NCBI GenBank assembly: GCA_016288175.1
Contig: JAEEYN010000134.1
Location: forward strand, 1 to 30,750
Direction: 5' to 3'
DNA: 30,750 bases
DNA from: Bacillota bacterium
GTDB taxonomy: Bacteria > Bacillota > Clostridia > Christensenellales > CAG-138
Shown here piece after piece: positions 15,778 through 23,500 of this stretch. The notes under the pieces are model-generated. The model saw only the letters and a list, made by a program, of their open reading frames with translations. It had not been told where the DNA came from and did no database searches. Within the stretch, counting starts at the first letter, position 1; the number at the start of each line of letters is the position of its first letter. Position numbers and translations under genes: made by a program.

Positions 15778-17982
15778 ATGGATATCACGGGAACTGTTAC
15801 AAACATCCGATACAGAAATGACGATAACGGCTGGACTGTGCTTTCGTTCGAGGACGGGAACGGAAACAGTGTTACCGCTGTCGGCGTTATGCCTTCCGTT
15901 AACGTCGGCGAAACCGTGACCTTCTACGGAAACTGGACGGAGCATCCGCTTTACGGCGAACAGATCCGCGTCAGCACCTATACCGTTAAGATGCCGACCT
16001 CCGTCGACGCTGTTCTCGCGTATCTTTCAAGCGGTTTCATCAAGGGCGTGGGTAAATCCACGGCAAGGATGATGGTCGATAAATTCGGCGCGGAAACTCT
16101 CGATATTATCAGGAATTCGCCGGAGGAACTGCTTAAAATCAACGGCATAGGGCCGAAAAAGCTCAAAACCATCACCGGATCGTATAATGAAAAGATCGGA
16201 ATGCAGGACATCGTGATCGGGATGCAGCAGCTCGGGCTTTCGCTGCCGATGACGATGAAGATCTACAAACTCTACGGCGAAAACTGCGTTCAGATCGTGC
16301 GGGAGAATCCCTACCGACTGATAGACGATGTTGAAAACATCGGCTTCAAAACGGCGGACAAAATCGCTTTTGAAGCGGGATACGAACGCGAATCGACCTT
16401 CCGCATCCGCGCCGGAGTGAAGTACGCTCTTTCATATGCCGCGTCGGAGGGCAACACCTGCCTCCCGAAGGATATCCTGATCATGTTCGCGGCGAATAAT
16501 ATTCTCGGTCTCGACCATGAGCTCATCGACGGAATAATCGAAAAGATGATCATCGAAGGCGAGCTTGCGGATAAGGAAATGGACGGCAAAACGCATGTTT
16601 TCCTCAAGAGCATGCATTATCTCGAATCCGATTCCGCCGTTCGCCTGCATTCGCTTGCTAAAAGCGTGGAAATACTTCCTCTGTTCGATATCGACGGCGA
16701 GATCGAGCACCTTGAAAAACGATACATGCTGCACCTTGCCGATGCGCAGCGCGAAGCTATCAAACGCAGTTTCACAGACGGCGTTCTCGTAGTCACCGGC
16801 GGACCAGGCACGGGCAAAACGACGATCCTGTGGTTCATTATCGAGCTCATGGAGCAGCAAAAGCTGGAGCTCGAACTCGCGGCGCCGACGGGCCGCGCGG
16901 CAAAACGGATCAGCGACACGACAGGCCGCGAGGCGAGAACGATCCACCGCCTGCTCGAATACAATGCCAGCGCCGAAGAATTCAACAGGAACGACGAATA
17001 TCCGCTCGAGTCGGATGTTATCATCGTCGATGAAATGTCCATGGTCGACATTCCGCTCTTCCATTCGCTCCTGAAAGCGGTTGCGAACGGTACGCGCCTT
17101 ATCATGGTCGGGGACGTCGACCAGCTCCCGTCCGTCGGGCCGGGCAATGTGCTTCGCGACGTTGTCAATTCTGGTATTGTTCCGGTCGTCCGCCTCACTG
17201 AGATTTTCCGGCAGGCGGGAAGAAGCAGCATCGTCACAAATGCGCATCTTGTAAACAACGGCAAGATGCCCGTGCTCGGAAGCGACGAAGATTTCGCTTT
17301 CTATAACTGCCCGAATGCGGATATCGCGCTGAACTCGGTTCTGAATCTCTGCTCCGATTTCGCTTATCTCGGCGAATCCGAAAAAATACAGGTGCTTTCG
17401 CCGATGAAAGGGAACGCGCTCGGCGTGCTGAATCTGAACACAAAGCTCCAGCAGACACTGAACCCGCCCGCGCCGGAAAAGAGCGAATATCTCTTCGGCG
17501 ATGTGCTGTTCCGCGTCGGCGACCGCGTGATGCAGATCCGCAACAACTACGATCTCGAATGGACGAAAACCTCCTCCGGCTTCAGAAAGCAGACTGTCGA
17601 GGGCATGGGCGTATTCAACGGCGACATCGGAACGGTGATCGCGATCGATACGGAATCGAAGTTCATGACGGTGCTTTTCGACGACGAGCGGTCCGCGGAA
17701 TACAGCTTTTCGATGCTCGATGAACTCGAGCTCGCGTACTGCATTTCGGTCCATAAAAGCCAGGGAAGCGAGTTCTCGTGCGTCGTGCTTCCGCTCGTCA
17801 GCGGGCCGAGCATGCTGTTCAACCGAAACATACTCTATACCGCCATAACACGCGCCAGAGACCGCGTATTCGTCTTGGGAACGGAAGAATGCGTACGATT
17901 CATGATCAACAATACGAACGTCAGAAAGCGTTACAGCGCGCTTGAAGCGTTCCTCAGAGAGCTCGGCAGCCCGATTGCGTGA
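15778..17982 (+). CDS. recD2: RecD2-type ATP-dependent DNA helicase
   Basis: This 734-residue superfamily 1B 5'-3' helicase belongs to the RecD2 group found in bacteria without RecBC-linked RecD; it acts in DNA repair and fork protection. Seen: the N-terminal OB-like part GTVTNIRYRNDDNGWTVLSF; helix-hairpin-helix segments around INGIGPKKLKTI; Walker A GPGTGKT at 342-348; motif Ia APTGRAAKRI; Walker B VDEMSMVD; DVDQLPSVGPGNVL; and motif VI-like VHKSQGSEF and YTAITRAR near the end. AAGGAGG lies 20 bases before the ATG, farther than usual; a weaker GAGAG is closer. No better-placed in-frame start is seen, and the protein N-terminus matches the family. It is the first gene of a six-gene unit. Confidence 0.95.
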   Translation: MDITGTVTNIRYRNDDNGWTVLSFEDGNGNSVTAVGVMPSVNVGETVTFYGNWTEHPLYGEQIRVSTYTVKMPTSVDAVLAYLSSGFIKGVGKSTARMMVDKFGAETLDIIRNSPEELLKINGIGPKKLKTITGSYNEKIGMQDIVIGMQQLGLSLPMTMKIYKLYGENCVQIVRENPYRLIDDVENIGFKTADKIAFEAGYERESTFRIRAGVKYALSYAASEGNTCLPKDILIMFAANNILGLDHELIDGIIEKMIIEGELADKEMDGKTHVFLKSMHYLESDSAVRLHSLAKSVEILPLFDIDGEIEHLEKRYMLHLADAQREAIKRSFTDGVLVVTGGPGTGKTTILWFIIELMEQQKLELELAAPTGRAAKRISDTTGREARTIHRLLEYNASAEEFNRNDEYPLESDVIIVDEMSMVDIPLFHSLLKAVANGTRLIMVGDVDQLPSVGPGNVLRDVVNSGIVPVVRLTEIFRQAGRSSIVTNAHLVNNGKMPVLGSDEDFAFYNCPNADIALNSVLNLCSDFAYLGESEKIQVLSPMKGNALGVLNLNTKLQQTLNPPAPEKSEYLFGDVLFRVGDRVMQIRNNYDLEWTKTSSGFRKQTVEGMGVFNGDIGTVIAIDTESKFMTVLFDDERSAEYSFSMLDELELAYCISVHKSQGSEFSCVVLPLVSGPSMLFNRNILYTAITRARDRVFVLGTEECVRFMINNTNVRKRYSALEAFLRELGSPIA

Positions 17983-18644
17983 TGAACATCAGGAGCATGA
18001 AAAAACGGATCCTCGATCTTCTCTTCCCGCAGCATCTTAAATGCCACTGCTGCGACCGTGAAGCGATTGTGAATTCATACGGAATCTGCAAAGAGTGCGA
18101 GGATGCGCTGCTCTTCAGCGCCGATGCGGGTTCAATAGAAGGCATCGACGGCTATACCGCGGGACTTCAATACAACAAACCCGCAAAGCGTGCGATGTGG
18201 TCCTTCAAATACCATGGTGCTCTATATAAAAAGGAATTTCTGATCAGGTATATCGAGATCCCCCGTGAATGGACCGTCGATTGCCTCGTTCCCGTGCCGC
18301 TGCATATTGACCGTCAGCGGCGGAGGGGGTATAATCAAAGCACGGTGCTTGCCAATGCGATTGCGGAGCGCGACGGGCTGACAGTGCGCGAGGACCTTCT
18401 TGAAAGAGTCCGCAACACGCCGCAGCAAGCGCATCTCAACCAAAAGGAACGGCAAAAGAACGTTCGGAATGCTTTCCGCGCATCGCCGGACTGCAGCGGG
18501 CTTTGCGTCGCGCTTGTGGACGATATGCGAACGACCGGCGCAACCCTTCGGGAATGCGCTCTCGCTCTGAAAAAGAGCGGAGCGTCGAAGGTCTACGCAA
18601 TTACGGCCTGCTGTTCAATGGAGGAAATCGATTACAGTGAATGA
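17982..18644 (+). CDS. comF: ComF-family phosphoribosyltransferase-like protein
   Basis: This 220-residue protein resembles ComF, needed for DNA uptake in competent Bacillus and often linked to comE genes. Seen: an N-terminal zinc-finger-like set CHCCDRE and CKECEDAL, YNKPAKRAMWSFKYHG, the family motif VPVPLHIDRQRRRGYNQS, and a PRPP-type loop VALVDDMRTTGATL near the end. I chose the ATG at 17982, which overlaps the recD2 stop by one base; a GTG one codon earlier is possible. comEC in the same unit supports a link to DNA uptake, though ComF's biochemical role is not settled. Confidence 0.88.
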   Translation: MNIRSMKKRILDLLFPQHLKCHCCDREAIVNSYGICKECEDALLFSADAGSIEGIDGYTAGLQYNKPAKRAMWSFKYHGALYKKEFLIRYIEIPREWTVDCLVPVPLHIDRQRRRGYNQSTVLANAIAERDGLTVREDLLERVRNTPQQAHLNQKERQKNVRNAFRASPDCSGLCVALVDDMRTTGATLRECALALKKSGASKVYAITACCSMEEIDYSE

Positions 18645-19164
18645 GATTATTTACCGCGAAATGACGCTCAGCGATATCGAGCAGGTCTATGCGATCGAAT
18701 GCAGCTGCTTCACTCAGCCATGGAGCGTCGAATCGCTGATCGGTGAGCTTGTCCGCAATAATATCGCCTATTACGTCGTTGCCGAAGCGGACGGAAGGAT
18801 CGTCGGTTATGCCGGGATCTGGGTCATGTTCGACGAAGCGCACATGACGAACATCGCCGTGATCCCCGAGTATCGCCGCATGGGCGTTGCAACGAACATA
18901 ATCCTCAGCATGATGCGCTATGCAGCGGGTAAGGGTGCGGAAAAAATGACGCTCGAAGTGCGTGAATTCAACTTCAAAGCGCAGAATCTCTATGCATCCC
19001 TCGATTTCAGAAAGGTGGGCATCCGAAAAAAATACTACAGCGATACCGGCGAAAACGCATTCATCCTTTGGAATGACGATATACGCTCCACTCTTATTAA
19101 GAATCAAAATGGCAAAAGCCATCACGATAATCATGAAAACATCCAGGAGGATCAAATGAAATGA
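18637..19164 (+). CDS. rimI: Ribosomal-protein-alanine N-acetyltransferase (RimI-like)
   Basis: This 175-residue GNAT-family acetyltransferase would acetylate the N-terminal alanine of ribosomal protein S18, if it is a true RimI. Seen: YREMTLSDIEQVYAIE at the N-terminus, CFTQPWS, the acetyl-CoA binding VIPEYRRMGVATNII, and LEVREFNFKAQNLYASLDF, which is typical of RimI. The start is GTG at 18637, with GGAGGAAATC upstream inside comF, and it overlaps comF by 8 bases. The last 20 or so residues (rich in His, Asn, Gln) extend beyond the usual end of the domain. The common partners tsaB and tsaE are not here, so another N-acetyl substrate is possible. Confidence 0.86.
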   Translation: MNEIIYREMTLSDIEQVYAIECSCFTQPWSVESLIGELVRNNIAYYVVAEADGRIVGYAGIWVMFDEAHMTNIAVIPEYRRMGVATNIILSMMRYAAGKGAEKMTLEVREFNFKAQNLYASLDFRKVGIRKKYYSDTGENAFILWNDDIRSTLIKNQNGKSHHDNHENIQEDQMK

Positions 19165-19538
19165 AGCAGGTAATCAATGCTGAAAACGCACCGAAAGCAA
19201 TCGGTCCCTACAGCCACGCGAACAAAGTCGGAAAGATGGTATTCACCTCCGGCCAGATCGGACTGAATCCCGATACCGGCGAGCTTGCAAACGGCGTCGA
19301 AGCCCAGACGATCCAGGCGATCAACAACCTTAAGGCTGTTCTCGAAGCAGCCGGCGCATCCCTCGCGGGCATCGTCAAGACGACTGTGTTCGTGAAGAAC
19401 ATGGCTGATTTTGCGCTCGTCAACAAGCTTTACGGCATGCTGATCCCCGAACCCTTCCCGGCAAGGAGCTGCGTTGAAGTCGCCGCTCTGCCGGCAGGTG
19501 CTCTCGTTGAGATCGAGGCAATGGCAGTCGTTCTGTAA
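19161..19538 (+). CDS. ridA: RidA-family enamine/imine deaminase
   Basis: This 125-residue protein belongs to the Rid (YjgF/YER057c/UK114) family. RidA hydrolyses reactive 2-aminoacrylate and related enamines, by-products of serine and threonine dehydration by PLP enzymes. Seen: KAIGPYSHANKVGKMVFTSG, ASLAGIVKTTVFVKNM, and the substrate-binding Arg in FPARSCVEVAALPAGALVEIE. AGGAGGATCAA precedes the start, which overlaps the rimI stop. Its place among DNA genes is probably just packing. It is not next to the sda genes; their iron-sulfur enzyme is not the PLP type. Confidence 0.95.
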   Translation: MKQVINAENAPKAIGPYSHANKVGKMVFTSGQIGLNPDTGELANGVEAQTIQAINNLKAVLEAAGASLAGIVKTTVFVKNMADFALVNKLYGMLIPEPFPARSCVEVAALPAGALVEIEAMAVVL

Positions 19539-19546
19539 ACCGCAAA

Positions 19547-21064
19547 ATGGAGCTTGCTCCCGCTGAAAACAGCAGACTCACCAACTACCGACCGATGTTT
19601 CTGATCGCGGTCGGCATGATGGCGGGCATCGCCGCCTGCGGCATTATTCCGGAAGGATATGCCGCGGTATTGGCCGGCGTCGCTGCTGTTTCGGCGGGAG
19701 TGTTCCTTTTGCTGCGGAAAAAGAGACTCGTTCTGTTTTCGGCAGCGCTGCTGCTCGGCGCAGGGCTCGCTTTCTTCACCCTCCCGACGCAATTTAAAGA
19801 GGGCAGATACCGCATTGAGGGAAATGTTGCGGACATCATCGAGGTCAGCGAAAACGGGACCGTACTGAGGCTCGATAATGTTTCGCTCGACGGACAAAGC
19901 CTCAATAAATCGGCGGAGACGGCGTTCCCATCGGGAATGCATGTTGAGATCGGCGACAGGATATCCGCAGAAGCGAGCTGCCGGATGCCCAAAGACGGAT
20001 CGGCATGGTACAATGAAAGACTGAACAAACTTTCTTCGGGGATCGGCTGCATTGCCGACGCAGAAAGCATAACGATCAAATCGAAGCATAATCTTCCGCT
20101 GACGGAACTTGTTGTCGGGATTCGAAACACCGTTTCCGAAAGGATCGCAAAAACCTTCGGCGACGACAGCGGGATCTTCAACGCGCTGATACTCGGCCTT
20201 CGCTCGGAAGTCGGGGAGGAACGTTACGCTGCATACCGAACCTCCGGTGCCGCGCATCTGCTTGCGCTTTCGGGTTTTCATGTCGGCGTTCTTCTTGCCG
20301 CGGTTTCGGGTCTCATCCCAAGGAACAGAAGGAAACTCCGGCTGCCGGTGATAACCGTCGCCGTACTCCTTTACTGCACGGTCGCGGCATATGCTCCGGG
20401 GCTCGTTCGCGCCGGGATAATGGCAGTCTGCTATCTTGCCGCCGACCGTTTCGAACGCAGAGCCGATCCGCTTTCCGCGCTCTCGATTGCCGCGGTGCTG
20501 ATCCTCATATGGAATCCGTATCAGCTTTACTCCGTCGGCTTCCGCCTTTCGTTCGCCGCATGCTTCGGAATTGCGCTTTTTAACAGCAGCTTCAAATGCG
20601 GCCTCGAAAAAACGAAACTGCCTTCGAAAATCGGCTCGTCCGTCGCTGTTTCTGCTTCGGCGATTATCGGCACATTTGCGTTTCAGATGCATTATTTCCG
20701 CTCGTTTGCTCCATATGCCGTGATCTGCAACCTGATCGCGGTCCCGCTGTTTTCGCTGATAGTTATACTCGGACTGCTTGTCACCGCCTTTGCCTTTATC
20801 TTTCCCGCCGGAGCCGCTGCGGCAGCGATCGTCCCGCGCTCCTTGCTGTTTGCCGCGGAAAAGGTGCTCTCCGCTTTCGGCTTGATCCCCGGTGCGCAGG
20901 TCGAAATGCTGTGTCCTCCGATTGCCGGCTGCGTGATCTATCTGTTGCTTATCTTTGTCCTTTCCGAGTATGTCCTGCGTCCTCTCGGCAAGAAGCTGCC
21001 GTATGCGGCCGTGCTGATGTTCCTGTTTACTTTTTCCTGCTTCATCGGTATAATAAAGGCATGA
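19547..21064 (+). CDS. comEC: ComEC/Rec2-type DNA uptake channel protein, short form
   Basis: This 505-residue polytopic membrane protein matches ComEC, the channel that carries single-stranded DNA across the cytoplasmic membrane. Seen: two N-terminal membrane helices; an extracellular OB-like part (about 85-195) with EGNVADIIEVSENGTVLRLD; then the competence domain with ALILGLRSEVGEERYAAYR, SGAAHLLALSGFHVGVLLA and many further helices. It stops after a last helix ending FTFSCFIGIIKA, with no C-terminal metallo-beta-lactamase domain (full-length Bacillus ComEC is about 770 residues), and the next gene starts at once in another frame. The start has no clear ribosome binding site; initiation at Met17 is an alternative. 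It overlaps holA by 4 bases. Confidence 0.88.
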   Translation: MELAPAENSRLTNYRPMFLIAVGMMAGIAACGIIPEGYAAVLAGVAAVSAGVFLLLRKKRLVLFSAALLLGAGLAFFTLPTQFKEGRYRIEGNVADIIEVSENGTVLRLDNVSLDGQSLNKSAETAFPSGMHVEIGDRISAEASCRMPKDGSAWYNERLNKLSSGIGCIADAESITIKSKHNLPLTELVVGIRNTVSERIAKTFGDDSGIFNALILGLRSEVGEERYAAYRTSGAAHLLALSGFHVGVLLAAVSGLIPRNRRKLRLPVITVAVLLYCTVAAYAPGLVRAGIMAVCYLAADRFERRADPLSALSIAAVLILIWNPYQLYSVGFRLSFAACFGIALFNSSFKCGLEKTKLPSKIGSSVAVSASAIIGTFAFQMHYFRSFAPYAVICNLIAVPLFSLIVILGLLVTAFAFIFPAGAAAAAIVPRSLLFAAEKVLSAFGLIPGAQVEMLCPPIAGCVIYLLLIFVLSEYVLRPLGKKLPYAAVLMFLFTFSCFIGIIKA

Positions 21065-22047
21065 ACCACAATGATTTCTTTAAACTCATAAGCAGCGGCT
21101 CGATGAGCGGAGCGTACTTCCTTCACGGCGAAGAGGAATTCGTAAAGGAAGCGGCGGTCGGACGCGCTTCGGAAATGATCCCGGAGGACATGCGCGCGTT
21201 CAATCTGACCGTGCTGTATAACGCATCCGTCGAAAGGATCATCGAATGCTGTGAAACGCTGCCGGTATTTACGGAAAGGAGCCTGATTATTCTTCGGGAA
21301 ACGCCTTCTGCGGCAGCGGATGTGACAAGACTGATCGAGTATTTGGGCAATATACCGGAAACGACGGTGCTGCTGATCGTTAAAAAGGGCAAAGCGGATG
21401 AACGTTCGGCGCTCGTTAAGTTTTTCGCAAAGAACCAGCGCGAAGTCCTGTTCGCTCCTTTGGAAGAAACGGATATCATAAAGTGGTGCATGAAAACGGC
21501 GGTCCAGAAGGGCGTTGTTCTCGAAAAGGAAAGCGCGAGAACGCTTGTCGGCCTGGTCGGAAGCGACATGACGACCGTCAGCAACGAGCTTTCAAAGGCA
21601 ATCGATTATGTCGGCCCCGGCGGAAAGATCACCGCGGACGTGATATCGAGAACCGCTGTCAGCAACATCGAATTCAAGCTCTTTACAACCCTCGACTGCT
21701 TCACAGCGGGGAAGGTCCGCGACGGAATGACCGGTCTGCACGGCCTTTTGACGCAGGATCGCGATGCGCCGCTGTCGATCGCGGGTTTCCTAGAATCCCG
21801 ATTCAAGCTAATGCTCCAGGGAAAACTGCTGATGGAGAGAGGAAAGCTCTCGCCGAAGGCAGCCGCATCCAAAATGGAGGGCAGCAGCTACGCGAACGAA
21901 AAGGCCTGCCGTGCCGCCTCGAAATACAGCATCGAACAGCTCTCAGGCCTTGTGAAGGAGCTTTCGCTCGTGAATTACGCAAGGATCACAGGCGGGGAGG
22001 ACCCGGTCGCGGCGATAGAAAAGATCATGATAAGCTTCAACTGGTAA
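21061..22047 (+). CDS. holA: DNA polymerase III delta subunit
   Basis: This 328-residue protein is the clamp-loader delta subunit, which opens the sliding clamp. Seen: SGAYFLHGEEEFVKE at the N-terminus in place of a Walker loop, as usual for delta; LPVFTERSLIILRE; the middle LVGSDMTTVSNELSKAIDYVG; and a C-terminal helical part with QGKLLMERGKLSPKAAASKM. The ATG at 21061 overlaps the comEC stop. The order comEC, holA, then rpsT on the other strand is the same as in Bacillus as I know it, which supports the call. A shared terminator follows. Confidence 0.94.
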   Translation: MNHNDFFKLISSGSMSGAYFLHGEEEFVKEAAVGRASEMIPEDMRAFNLTVLYNASVERIIECCETLPVFTERSLIILRETPSAAADVTRLIEYLGNIPETTVLLIVKKGKADERSALVKFFAKNQREVLFAPLEETDIIKWCMKTAVQKGVVLEKESARTLVGLVGSDMTTVSNELSKAIDYVGPGGKITADVISRTAVSNIEFKLFTTLDCFTAGKVRDGMTGLHGLLTQDRDAPLSIAGFLESRFKLMLQGKLLMERGKLSPKAAASKMEGSSYANEKACRAASKYSIEQLSGLVKELSLVNYARITGGEDPVAAIEKIMISFNW

Positions 22048-22070
22048 AATTTAAACAAAGAAAACGAAAA

Positions 22071-22096
22071 AGCCGGCTCGAAAGCCGGCTTGATTT
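22071..22096 (-). terminator. Bidirectional terminator between holA and rpsT
   Basis: AGCCGGCT, loop CGAA, AGCCGGCT forms an 8-bp stem. On the minus strand the loop reads TTCG, a very stable tetraloop, followed by TTTTTCG; on the plus strand TTGATTTT follows. It best serves rpsT but can stop holA too. Confidence 0.9.
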
Positions 22097-22118
22097 TGGT
22101 TAATCTCAGCGATAAACC

Positions 22119-22379
22119 TTATTTGGCATCATGCTTTTTTGCAAGCTGAGCCTTTTTACGATTGGCTGCGTTCTTATGGATAACGCCCTTGGTGACAGCT
22201 TTGTCAACCTTGCTGACTGCGGCGGTGTATGCTTCTTCAATAGCAGCCTCGTCGTTAGACTCCAAAGCCTTGTCAAACTTCTTGATAGCGGTCTTGGTGG
22301 AGGAAAGGACAATACGGTTCTGCATGTTCTCCTCGCGGGAAACCTTAACGCGCTTCATTGCTGACTTAATGTTTGCCAA
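22119..22379 (-). CDS. rpsT: 30S ribosomal protein S20
   Basis: This 86-residue, highly basic protein binds 16S rRNA early in small-subunit assembly. The N-terminus MANIKSAMKRVKVSREENMQ and the C-terminal HKNAANRKKAQLAKK are typical of S20. The start codon is TTG at 22379, behind an almost ideal ribosome binding site, AAGGAGGTGA, 8-9 bases upstream; no ATG is available before the conserved ANIKSA. E. coli rpsT also starts with TTG, which there is part of autoregulation. The gene has its own consensus-like promoter, a leader of about 30 bases and a strong terminator. Confidence 0.97.
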   Translation of the reverse strand: MANIKSAMKRVKVSREENMQNRIVLSSTKTAIKKFDKALESNDEAAIEEAYTAAVSKVDKAVTKGVIHKNAANRKKAQLAKKHDAK

Positions 22380-22415
22380 ATCGGTTCACCTCCTTGTAAA
22401 TACTCGAACAGAGTT

Positions 22416-22444
22416 ATTATAGCACTATGTTTAGCTGCTTGCAA
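22416..22444 (-). promoter_or_regulatory. Sigma-A type promoter of rpsT
   Basis: On the minus strand: TTGCAA, 17 bases, TATAAT. It ends 36 bases before the TTG start codon. Confidence 0.85.
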
Positions 22445-22499
22445 GTCCCTTTTTACAATATAATATTACTTTTTCAATATATTTTGCGCTTAAGCGGCG

Positions 22500-22530
22500 G
22501 AATGAATCGAAAGGGAATGGGGGAATACTA
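22500..22530 (+). promoter_or_regulatory. Possible sporulation (SigF/SigG-type) promoter of gpr
   Basis: GGGAATACTA at 22521-22530 fits the SigF -10 pattern GGnRAnAHTR at every position, and its last seven bases fit the SigG -10 CATnHTA except the first. A partial -35, GAATG, lies 16 bases upstream of the SigF-type box. In Bacillus gpr is read by SigF and SigG. No good SigA promoter is seen for this gene. Confidence 0.45.
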
Positions 22531-22559
22531 TCGGTAAACAACAAGAGGGGAAGAATACA

Positions 22560-23480
22560 ATGAACAGCATCCATACGGACCTTGCTTCGGAACTCCGGGA
22601 ACTGAATCCGGATATCGAAGGCGTTTCGGAGGAAGAAGAAACTTCCGGCGAGATCAGAATCAAAAGGATCGGCATCCTCACGGAATCGGCGGCGCAAAAG
22701 ATCGGGAAAGCGATCGGCAGCTATGTTTCGCTGAGCGCAGACGCTCTTGAACAGCGGCCGCTTGATCTTTTTGAATCCGTAACGGAAAAGCTCGCGGAGG
22801 AACTTTCGAAAATGACAAAGCTCGGGCCCGGCAGCGGGGTAATACTTGTCGTCGGGCTCGGCAACCACAGCGTGACGCCGGATTCGCTTGGTCCGCGAAC
22901 CGCGGAGAAGATCTTCGTCACAAGGCATATAAAGCAATACATGCCCGAAGCCCTCGATTTCCCCGTTCCGGGCGTCTGTTCGGTCGCTCCGGGAGTTCTC
23001 GGCGCGACGGGCGTTGAAACATCGGATATCGTGCGCGGTATTGTTGAAAGGGTGAAGCCGGATCTGGTGATCGCGATCGATTCGCTCTCATCGAGACGCG
23101 CCGCGAGGATCAGCACAACGATACAGCTTTCGGATGCGGGAATAAGTCCCGGTTCCGGCGTCGGAAACACGCGGGCGGACATGAGCGAAGCAAAGCTCGG
23201 CGTGCCAGTGATCGCAATCGGCGTGCCGCTCGTTGTTCATGCTTCAACAATTTTGCTCGATACTATCGGACTTATGGCCGATGAAACGGGAAAACACGGC
23301 GACGAGGAGCAGCTGAAGGAGCTTGCCCGATCCATCGCGGAAAGGCATCTTGATAATATGATCGTAACCCCGAAGGATATCGATACGATCGTCGAGGATA
23401 TGTCCGGGATCATCGCAAACGCCGTCAACACAGCGCTGTTCGGGGATAAACTTCCGCAGATCAGGTCGCTGCTGGCGTGA
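22560..23480 (+). CDS. gpr: Germination protease (GPR endopeptidase)
   Basis: This 306-residue protease degrades small acid-soluble spore proteins when spores germinate. Seen: an N-terminal HTDLASELRE, which matches the region where the zymogen cuts itself; VVGLGNHSVTPDSLGPRTAE; PGVLGATGVETSDIVRGIV; and IAIDSLSSRRAARI followed by GSGVGNTR, all strongly conserved in this family. Length is slightly below the Bacillus protein. AGAGGGG precedes the ATG. Its presence shows that the lineage makes, or recently made, endospores with SASP-coated DNA. It is divergent from rpsT and faces rqcH, with only 8 bases between the two stops. Confidence 0.96.
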   Translation: MNSIHTDLASELRELNPDIEGVSEEEETSGEIRIKRIGILTESAAQKIGKAIGSYVSLSADALEQRPLDLFESVTEKLAEELSKMTKLGPGSGVILVVGLGNHSVTPDSLGPRTAEKIFVTRHIKQYMPEALDFPVPGVCSVAPGVLGATGVETSDIVRGIVERVKPDLVIAIDSLSSRRAARISTTIQLSDAGISPGSGVGNTRADMSEAKLGVPVIAIGVPLVVHASTILLDTIGLMADETGKHGDEEQLKELARSIAERHLDNMIVTPKDIDTIVEDMSGIIANAVNTALFGDKLPQIRSLLA

Positions 23481-23500
23481 CGGGTCGGTCACTGCTTTTT
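23477..23500 (+). terminator. Terminator of gpr, overlapping both convergent gene ends
   Basis: GTGAC, a six-base loop, GTCAC, then TGCTTTTT. The 5' arm holds the gpr stop codon and the 3' arm the rqcH stop codon. The stem is short, so strength is moderate. Confidence 0.55.

Noticed and set aside
16432..17754. Minus-strand open frame of 440 codons inside recD2
   Set aside because: No domain or start signals; it arises from the GC-rich codon use of recD2.
20596..21060. Extension of the holA frame far upstream into comEC, as a possible fusion protein
   Set aside because: The extra 155 residues are read out of frame through comEC membrane helices. The holA start at 21061 has the typical delta N-terminus and overlaps the comEC stop.
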